Of a stretch of DNA of 39,341 nt, positions 32,312 to 39,341 are shown one piece after another. The position numbers were made by a program, and so were the translations under genes. Position 1 is the stretch's first letter; the number at the start of each line of letters is the position of its first letter. The notes under the pieces were generated by a model. The model was not told the DNA's origin. It did no database searches and saw nothing but the letters and a program-made list of their open reading frames with translations. Source of the stretch: Bacteroidia bacterium (GTDB lineage Bacteria; Bacteroidota; Bacteroidia; 2-12-FULL-35-15); assembly GCA_016786925.1 (NCBI GenBank), contig JAEUTU010000019.1:1-39341 (forward strand), written 5' to 3'.

Positions 32312-33637
32312 CTATTTGAATTCCAACTGAATGGGAACATTCATTTTTACGTTTACCGGTTTCCCATTTTGTTTGCCGGGCTTCCATTGAGGCATGAAGT
32401 TTATAACACGCAGCGCTTCTTTGTCCAGTTCAGGATTAATACCTTTCTTCACTTTAGCATCTTTAATGTTTCCTTCTTTTGTTACAATAAACTCAACGTA
32501 TATTTTCGTTGTTGAAGGCATTTGTTCAAGATTACTTTTTGGGTAATTAAAATTTTTGGAAATGAATTTTATCATTTCAATTCCACCTCCCGGAAATTCA
32601 GGCATTTCATCTGTAACAAAAATGATGGAGTCGGCAGAAGATGGAATGTTGCTTTCTTCTAATGATTTTTGATTTTCAGAAGTAGTATTGTCCAAGTCTT
32701 TTTGAAAAGCAGATGATGGTGGTATTCCCGCAACTGTCTGATCGTATGCAGCCTCTTGTTTAGTAGTCGCCTTTTTATCAGCAGTTTTTTTCTCTGCTTT
32801 ATTTTTAGCAACTCTGCTTAATTCCACTTCTTTTGCTTTTTCTTTTGCTTCTGTTTCTTGATTAGCATTTGGAGCAGTAGTTATTGCCGACCAGCCAAAT
32901 GAATTATTCTTGAGAGCATCAACTTCTCCGCTCATGTCTTGTTTCGCCCCTGCCTTTAGATCATCTGATCGTTGAGCTGATTCAGATTTTTTATATTCAT
33001 TTTCTTCCCGGTCACTTGCTGCCATTTCATCTGCTATCGTTACTGTTGTTGTAAGTCCTTCTACAGGCGATTCAGCTACTGAACTTCCGGTAGTTACATT
33101 GGACTTGAAGTCAGGCTTCTTTGCTTGTTCTTGACCAGTTTGTTCTAATGCATCCTCTGCTAATGGTTGTTTTTCTGCATTGGTCTCAGATGCGATCGAG
33201 TTGGAGTCGGTCATAACAGCAGACGCTGGACTTTCTTCGGCCTCCATTTCTTTGGGTGCATTAAGTGCCACATCTTTCATTTCCATTTTGGGCGAAAAGA
33301 ATAGGTTGAATAAGAATATTGAGCCAATAAGTAATAAGACACTCGCTGCAATAGCAAAAACAGTTTTAATATTGAAGGAAACTATTCTTGTTTCTTCCTT
33401 TTGCAAAGAATTAGCCAGACGCTTATCTACTTCGTTTTTAATGTAAGTGATCCTGCTACGATTTTTTGTAAATGATAATCCTTCTAAAGCATCAGAACAA
33501 AGTTCGCAGTCGATTAAATGCTTCTCCACTTCATGCTCTTCCTTCGGACTTAATTTTTTATCAATGTAATTAAACATTGTTTGCTCCGGAATGCATTCAG
33601 ATGAATTATAGATAATATGTTCTAATTTTTTGCTCAT
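32312..33637 (-). CDS. Membrane anti-sigma factor with C-terminal TonB domain
   Basis: The 441-residue protein starts with a zinc-finger anti-sigma domain at about 15-50, with HLIDCELC giving the HxxxCxxC motif (His40, Cys44, Cys47). A single membrane helix lies at about 92-114. A long Ala/Glu/Lys/Ser-rich periplasmic stretch (about 120-340) leads to a TonB C-terminal domain at about 340-441, with EMPEFPGGGIEMIKFISKN, then TKEGNIKDAKVKKG and MPQWKPGKQNGKPVNVKMNV. The cytoplasmic finger should hold the ECF sigma factor encoded just upstream. TonB domains contact outer-membrane receptors, so the periplasmic end may read envelope state. Its start overlaps the sigma gene stop (TAATG), supporting coupling. 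Confidence 0.85.
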   Translation of the reverse strand: MSKKLEHIIYNSSECIPEQTMFNYIDKKLSPKEEHEVEKHLIDCELCSDALEGLSFTKNRSRITYIKNEVDKRLANSLQKEETRIVSFNIKTVFAIAASVLLLIGSIFLFNLFFSPKMEMKDVALNAPKEMEAEESPASAVMTDSNSIASETNAEKQPLAEDALEQTGQEQAKKPDFKSNVTTGSSVAESPVEGLTTTVTIADEMAASDREENEYKKSESAQRSDDLKAGAKQDMSGEVDALKNNSFGWSAITTAPNANQETEAKEKAKEVELSRVAKNKAEKKTADKKATTKQEAAYDQTVAGIPPSSAFQKDLDNTTSENQKSLEESNIPSSADSIIFVTDEMPEFPGGGIEMIKFISKNFNYPKSNLEQMPSTTKIYVEFIVTKEGNIKDAKVKKGINPELDKEALRVINFMPQWKPGKQNGKPVNVKMNVPIQLEFK

Positions 33638-34224
33638 TATTTACTTGAACTTTTTGCTTCAATGCAATTTTTCAAATTTCGTTTACCGTTTTGTATAAAA
33701 CTCTTTACATTATTCATGCTAAAGTTTGTTTCATCTGCCACTTGCTGGTAGCTTTTTTCTTGAAGATAAAATAGCTCTACACAAATGCGTTGTTCTGTAT
33801 TTAAATGCTCAATACATTCTTCCATAAAAGTTAATTGAGTCTCTTTATTGTTATTTTCGATAGTAAGATGCAGTTCATAACTGGATTCCATAATCACTTC
33901 ACTATCTTTTTGAAATTCAAGGTAATTTTTGAATTTAGAGCTATCTGAACGAAGTTTCATAAGACAAAAATTCTTGCAAACCATATGAAGCCATGCCTTA
34001 AATTGCTGGATCTCATGTTTTTTTAGGTCCAACAGTAATTTCTCAAAGATCTGTATAGAGGCGTCCTGTGAATCGTCTTCGTTCTTTAGATATTTCATAC
34101 ACACACCGAAGATCAAATGCGTATATCTTTTATAGAGTATTCCAACACAGTTGTTGTCACCTGTCAGTTTGTATTGCTGAACAAGTGAAAGGTCATCAAG
34201 TGTATGTAGTTCCTCTAACTTCAT
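33637..34224 (-). CDS. ECF sigma factor
   Basis: The product from the ATG at 34224 has 195 residues. Region 2 shows IFGVCMKYLKNEDDSQDASI at about 44-63, and region 4 has LNTEQRICVELFYLQEKSYQ at about 140-159 with ETNFSMNNVKSFIQNGKRNL as the recognition helix. It redirects RNA polymerase under control of the downstream anti-sigma factor. An in-frame TTG at 34236 would add four residues, but it lies within the -7 element (34234-34241), so I take 34224. The stop overlaps the anti-sigma start. It diverges from the YfiR-TPR-SpoIIE operon across a region of about 140 bp. Confidence 0.9.
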   Translation of the reverse strand: MKLEELHTLDDLSLVQQYKLTGDNNCVGILYKRYTHLIFGVCMKYLKNEDDSQDASIQIFEKLLLDLKKHEIQQFKAWLHMVCKNFCLMKLRSDSSKFKNYLEFQKDSEVIMESSYELHLTIENNNKETQLTFMEECIEHLNTEQRICVELFYLQEKSYQQVADETNFSMNNVKSFIQNGKRNLKNCIEAKSSSK

Positions 34225-34233
34225 TTTCCTTTT

Positions 34234-34241
34234 CAAAAATA
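34234..34241 (-). promoter_or_regulatory. Candidate -7 promoter element for the sigma/anti-sigma operon
   Basis: The minus strand reads TATTTTTG, a TAnnTTTG match, 9 bp upstream of the ATG at 34224. It supports that start codon over the upstream TTG at 34236. No -33 TTG was found, which may mean the sigma factor uses its own promoter type. Confidence 0.45.
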
Positions 34242-34311
34242 GTCATTTTAGCTGACGTGTGAATAATTGAAAAATCTCAAAAACTTGGGGAGTGGTGTAT
34301 CCAAAAAAATG

Positions 34312-34319
34312 TATATTTG
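34312..34319 (+). promoter_or_regulatory. Candidate -7 promoter element for the YfiR-like operon
   Basis: TATATTTG matches the -7 consensus, 46 bp upstream of the ATG at 34366. A TTG at 34285-34287 lies 24 bp upstream, a little further than the usual spacing. Confidence 0.5.
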
Positions 34320-34365
34320 TAATTGTTAAAAAAATTGGAACACTATTTGTTTTGATCTACCAAGC

Positions 34366-34899
34366 ATGAAAAAAATGATCCTCATACTTATATTGCCTGT
34401 TGCCTTGTTGGTAACGCGTGCAATGATTGCTCCCGACCAGGGGGAAGAGGCGAATGCAAAGATCAAAGCCATTTATATCTATAATTTTACAAAATATATA
34501 GAATGGCCTCAAGAATACAAATCAGGGAACTTTGTGGTAGGTGTTTTAGGCACGAATACAGCTCTTTTGGGAGAGTTGAATAAAATGGCTGCAGCCAAAA
34601 CAGTTGGCTCTCAGAAGTTTGATATTAAAAACATTTCATCTCCAGCAGATGCCGCTGCTTGTCATATCGTTTATATTTTATCGGATAAGTCTTCACAATT
34701 AGCTGATGTAGTTACAAAAGTAAAAGGAAAGAGTGCGTTGATCGTTACGGACAAAGAGGGCTTAGCTGCCAAAGGAGCAGCAATTAACTTTATAATTGTT
34801 GAAAATAAGCAGAAAATAGAGTTGAATAAGGGCAATATTGAAAAGTACAAATTAAAGGTTGCAGCTCAATTAGTTGAGATGGCTGTAGCGGTTAAATAA
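34366..34899 (+). CDS. YfiR-like (DUF4154) exported protein
   Basis: The 177-residue product has a hydrophobic signal peptide (about 1-20) and then IKAIYIYNFTKYIEWPQEYK at about 33-52, the hallmark of the YfiR/DUF4154 family. FVVGVLGTNTALLGEL follows, and it ends with ...INFIIVENKQKIELNKGN and KYKLKVAAQLVEMA. In Pseudomonas, YfiR is a periplasmic repressor of the diguanylate cyclase YfiN. Here the partner appears to be the HAMP-SpoIIE phosphatase two genes on, which has an extracytoplasmic sensor region. The three genes are close and codirectional. That it inhibits this phosphatase is inference. Confidence 0.85.
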   Translation: MKKMILILILPVALLVTRAMIAPDQGEEANAKIKAIYIYNFTKYIEWPQEYKSGNFVVGVLGTNTALLGELNKMAAAKTVGSQKFDIKNISSPADAAACHIVYILSDKSSQLADVVTKVKGKSALIVTDKEGLAAKGAAINFIIVENKQKIELNKGNIEKYKLKVAAQLVEMAVAVK

Positions 34900-34928
34900 A
34901 ATTTTTATATATTTACATAATAATTAAG

Positions 34929-35822
34929 ATGTTACCATTTAAAAGAACCATCATTTTGACACTTCTGCTACTTGTAGCAGTGTGGTCGAATGCGCAGCAA
35001 TCAAAGGTGAATGCGGCTTATACGTTCTTGCAGCAAGGTCAGCTTGATAGCGCCAAAGCTACAATTGACGCAGCTGTTGTTCATCCGGAAACATCTAATG
35101 ATGGACAAGCTTGGTATTTAAGAGGTTTTGTTTACAAGTCAATTTATAATCAAAAAGAAAAAGCAGATCGTCAATCCATTTCAAGGATAGAAGCATTAAA
35201 TTCATTTAAAAAATCGCTTTCCGTTGATACTTCTCAAGAAAACGTTCAAGAAAACATCAAGAATATCAAGTATTTAGCAACTACATTGTATAACGATGCC
35301 GGTGCGAGTTTAGATGCTGTTGATTACAAGATCGCAATCGATAATTTTAATAAGTTTTTGCAGTACTACGCATTGGTTGATAATTCTCCTGAAAATTTAA
35401 AGCAGAAAAATATTGATTTTAATTTGGCTATAGCTTCTGTTTACAGCAAAATTTTCGAGTCAGATAGAAAGGGTAAAATTGAGTTTTTGAATTTGGCTAA
35501 AGGTGCATTTAATAAGGTGTTAGAGTTAGATCCTAATAATATCAGCGCTAATTATAACATGGGCATTTTATACTATAACCAAGCAGTAAATCTGATCAAT
35601 CAGTCTGATTATGATCTGGATATTGTTGCCTTGAGTGATATTCAAGATAATTCCATCAAATTATTCAAGGAGTCTCTTCCTTTTATGGAAAAGGCTTATT
35701 CTCTTGACCCTAAGCGTAAAGAAACATTGTTAGGTTTGTCCGGTATCTATTTTAGTTTGAATGAATTTGACAAGTCAAATATGTTCAAACAGAAATTGGA
35801 AGAAATTGAAAAACAAAAATAG
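34929..35822 (+). CDS. Exported TPR-repeat protein
   Basis: The 297-residue protein has a signal peptide ending VWSNAQ (about 1-23). Three to four tetratricopeptide-like helical pairs follow, clearest in AFNKVLELDPNNISANYNMG at about 195-214 with FMEKAYSLDPKRKETLLGLS at about 257-276. Earlier units around AYTFLQQGQLDSAKATIDAA are weaker. TPR domains bind partner proteins. It sits between the YfiR-like and phosphatase genes, 29 bp from each, so it is probably the periplasmic partner that bridges them. In the Pseudomonas Yfi operon an OmpA-like protein (YfiB) plays the sensor role instead. Function is inferred from context. Confidence 0.82.
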   Translation: MLPFKRTIILTLLLLVAVWSNAQQSKVNAAYTFLQQGQLDSAKATIDAAVVHPETSNDGQAWYLRGFVYKSIYNQKEKADRQSISRIEALNSFKKSLSVDTSQENVQENIKNIKYLATTLYNDAGASLDAVDYKIAIDNFNKFLQYYALVDNSPENLKQKNIDFNLAIASVYSKIFESDRKGKIEFLNLAKGAFNKVLELDPNNISANYNMGILYYNQAVNLINQSDYDLDIVALSDIQDNSIKLFKESLPFMEKAYSLDPKRKETLLGLSGIYFSLNEFDKSNMFKQKLEEIEKQK

Positions 35823-35851
35823 TACAGGCGAAAGCCTTGCTCGTAGCTCGT

Positions 35852-37639
35852 ATGAATTTTAGGTTTACAATTGGTAAAAAAATAGGTTTAGGTTTTGGTA
35901 TAATTATTTTCTTGGTAATTATCGCCTTTTTGCTTACCAATGTTACCCTAAATGATAGCCGTAAAAAGACAGATCAGGTAACAGAAGTTTTTAACCCCTC
36001 TGTAGCTACTCTTAAAGAATTAGACAATCTCCTCAATAGGTCTAAGTTACTAATCACAAAATGGTATTATGTTCAGACAGGTGATGATGCATCTGACAAA
36101 AAAGCTCTCCGGAAAATTCTAGCGGAGGAATATCCGCAACTTAAAGAAAAGATCAAAAAATACTCAACTACTTGGAATGTTGAAGAACAACAAAGTGTTG
36201 ATGCGATCTTATCGTTGATCGATCAAATGTTCAAAAGTTATGAGGACGATATCATGTCCAAACTGAATAATTTTGAGTCGTATAATGATGTAGGGATTAA
36301 GTTTGAAGCGCTATTCCCTTTTGAAGAGTTGGATGTGAAGTTTAAAGTCATCAATGACAATCTGATCAGTTTGATTGATAAGCAAAACTCAAATGCCTTA
36401 TCTAATTCAGACGATATGCTTAGCTCGTTCTCGTTTTTGCAAAAGATCGTTATTTGGTTAGGAATTATATTGTCTATAGGAGGTATCGTAATTGCTTCCT
36501 ATACCGTTAGGACGATTGTTCGGCCGGTTCAACAATTAAAGAAAATCTTGGTTTCTATGGGACGTGGTGTGCTTCCCGAAGAAAGGATCAAAGATAGAAA
36601 CGATGAAATTGGTGATATGTCTATCGCTTTGAATGATTTAGTGGATGGTATGCGTAGGACAACTGAATTTGCCAAACAAGTAGGTTCTGGTAATTTTGAT
36701 TCACATTACAGACCGCTCAGTAAAGATGATACTTTGGGTGCAGCACTCTTAAAGATGCGTGAAGATCTAAGAGAGAATGAACGTGTTTTGGAGGCGAAGG
36801 TAATAGAAAGAACAGAAGAGGTTGTTCGTCAGAAAGAAGAGATAGAGATCAAGAACCAGGAGTTAGAGGTCCTTTACAAACATGTTACAGATAGTATAAA
36901 GTATGCTAAACGTATTCAAGAAGCGATATTGCCTCCGGATAGCTTAGTGAAAAAAATTCTCCCCGACTCATTTGTGCTTTACAAGCCTAAAGATATTGTT
37001 AGTGGCGATTTTTATTGGGTGGATCAGAAAGATGGAAAGAGTATGTTTGCCGCTGTAGATTGTACAGGTCACGGTGTGCCGGGTGCCTTTATGAGTATTG
37101 TAGGGTATAATATTTTAAAACAGGCTGTCGCCAATAATCAATACTCTACTCCTGCAAGTATTTTGGATGCATTGAATGATGGAGTAAGTGAAACGCTCCA
37201 CCACGGTCATGATGCGGCACAAGCCAAAGATGGTATGGATCTCTCTTTTTGCTCTATCGATTATAAAAAAATGGAGCTTCAATATGCGGGAGCTTATAAT
37301 CCACTTTATCTAATTAGAAATGGAGAATTGATCCAAACGAAGGCGGACAAATTCCCAATAGGTTTATTCTTAGGTGAAGAAAAGAAAAAATTCACAAATC
37401 ATACCATACCACTTCAAAAAGGAGATTGTATTTATATCTTCTCTGATGGTTATGCCGATCAATTTGGTGGTCCCAATGGAAAAAAATTCATGGCGAGTCA
37501 TTTCAGAGATCTACTTTTAGGTGTTCATAAGCATCCAATCCATAAACAAAGAGACATTCTCAATAAAACAATTGAAGAGTGGAGAGGGCCTCTTGATCAA
37601 GTTGATGATATTCTGATTATTGGGGTTCAGATTAATTAA
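35852..37639 (+). CDS. Transmembrane HAMP-SpoIIE (PP2C-type) serine phosphatase
   Basis: From the ATG at 35852 the product has 595 residues; the TTG at 35837 in the same frame gives an odd MLVAR extension. Helices at about 11-30 and 199-220 flank an extracytoplasmic four-helix sensor of about 165 residues. HAMP spans about 221-273, a coiled coil with a second HAMP-like stretch about 275-345, and the PP2C/SpoIIE domain 365-595. Metal ligands are intact: Asp386 (SGDFYWVD), Asp403 (VDCTGHGVPGAF), Asp532 (FSDGYADQ) and Asp586 (DQVDDILI). The phosphatase would remove phosphate from a regulatory protein such as SiaC (SiaA-type layout). It is third in the YfiR-TPR operon. Confidence 0.92.
   Translation: MNFRFTIGKKIGLGFGIIIFLVIIAFLLTNVTLNDSRKKTDQVTEVFNPSVATLKELDNLLNRSKLLITKWYYVQTGDDASDKKALRKILAEEYPQLKEKIKKYSTTWNVEEQQSVDAILSLIDQMFKSYEDDIMSKLNNFESYNDVGIKFEALFPFEELDVKFKVINDNLISLIDKQNSNALSNSDDMLSSFSFLQKIVIWLGIILSIGGIVIASYTVRTIVRPVQQLKKILVSMGRGVLPEERIKDRNDEIGDMSIALNDLVDGMRRTTEFAKQVGSGNFDSHYRPLSKDDTLGAALLKMREDLRENERVLEAKVIERTEEVVRQKEEIEIKNQELEVLYKHVTDSIKYAKRIQEAILPPDSLVKKILPDSFVLYKPKDIVSGDFYWVDQKDGKSMFAAVDCTGHGVPGAFMSIVGYNILKQAVANNQYSTPASILDALNDGVSETLHHGHDAAQAKDGMDLSFCSIDYKKMELQYAGAYNPLYLIRNGELIQTKADKFPIGLFLGEEKKKFTNHTIPLQKGDCIYIFSDGYADQFGGPNGKKFMASHFRDLLLGVHKHPIHKQRDILNKTIEEWRGPLDQVDDILIIGVQIN

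Positions 37640-39341
<1,702 letters not shown>

Noticed and set aside
35837..35851. Upstream TTG start for the HAMP-SpoIIE protein.
   Set aside because: The ATG at 35852 gives a normal membrane-protein opening.
29673..37639. SiaC and SpoIIE as one Sia operon.
   Set aside because: They are on opposite strands with many genes between and no SiaB kinase; kept only as a hypothesis of partnership.

Overview
The window reads as chromosome of a Bacteroidota bacterium (Bacteroidia, probably the Flavobacteriales or Chitinophagales side; I cannot fix the genus). The grounds are AT-rich DNA, almost no Shine-Dalgarno sites, repeated TAnnTTTG promoter elements just upstream of genes, a type IX secretion type B sorting domain, Bacteroidota-style TonB C-terminal and SpoIIE domains, a DUF1987/SiaC protein, thrombospondin type 3 repeat outer-membrane proteins and WG repeats. 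I see no tRNA, rRNA, insertion sequence, prophage or CRISPR array.

Layout. (1) 1-2432 is the edge of a surface-glycan locus: a flippase cut by the left end, an FkbM methyltransferase and a GT4 glycosyltransferase. (2) 2429-3766 is a MATE exporter. (3) 3907-6523 holds a small secreted protein and a large type IX cargo with CUB-like, P-domain-like and type B sorting regions. (4) 6571-7586 carries MsrA and a small Lys/Glu-rich secreted protein, each closed by a strong terminator. (5) 7627-12837 encodes three related envelope proteins on the minus strand: barrel + TSP3 + EF-hand; two Ig-like domains + SPOR; barrel + TSP3 + three SPOR-like domains. (6) 13073-17251 has a WG-repeat protein, a 65-residue membrane protein, a secreted protein, a CoA-type Nudix hydrolase and a tiny acidic protein. 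(7) 17255-18283 is an M23/LysM murein endopeptidase. (8) 18417-24325 is a four-gene MarR / adaptor / RND pump / TolC operon. (9) 24327-29672 has a DUF1801 protein, a 1473-residue alpha-2-macroglobulin-like protein with intact thioester motif, and a small ORF overlapped at both ends by terminators. (10) 29673-32222 has a SiaC-type phosphoprotein and a coupled operon of NlpC/P60 lipoprotein, polytopic membrane protein and P-loop kinase-like protein. (11) 32312-34236 is an ECF sigma factor and an anti-sigma factor ending in a TonB C-terminal domain. (12) 34366-37639 is YfiR-like protein / TPR protein / HAMP-SpoIIE phosphatase. (13) 37844 to the right edge is a collagen-like surface protein of about 121 Gly-x-y triplets, cut by the window end.

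The main theme is the cell envelope: making and exporting glycan, remodelling murein, tethering outer membrane to wall, exporting toxic compounds and displaying large surface proteins, with three regulators that may sense envelope state (ECF/anti-sigma, MarR, SpoIIE phosphatase). The best candidates for an under-described system are the YfiR-TPR-SpoIIE operon, which resembles the Pseudomonas Yfi and Sia modules but has no GGDEF protein in the window, and the shuffled barrel/TSP3/SPOR cassette at 7627-12837.
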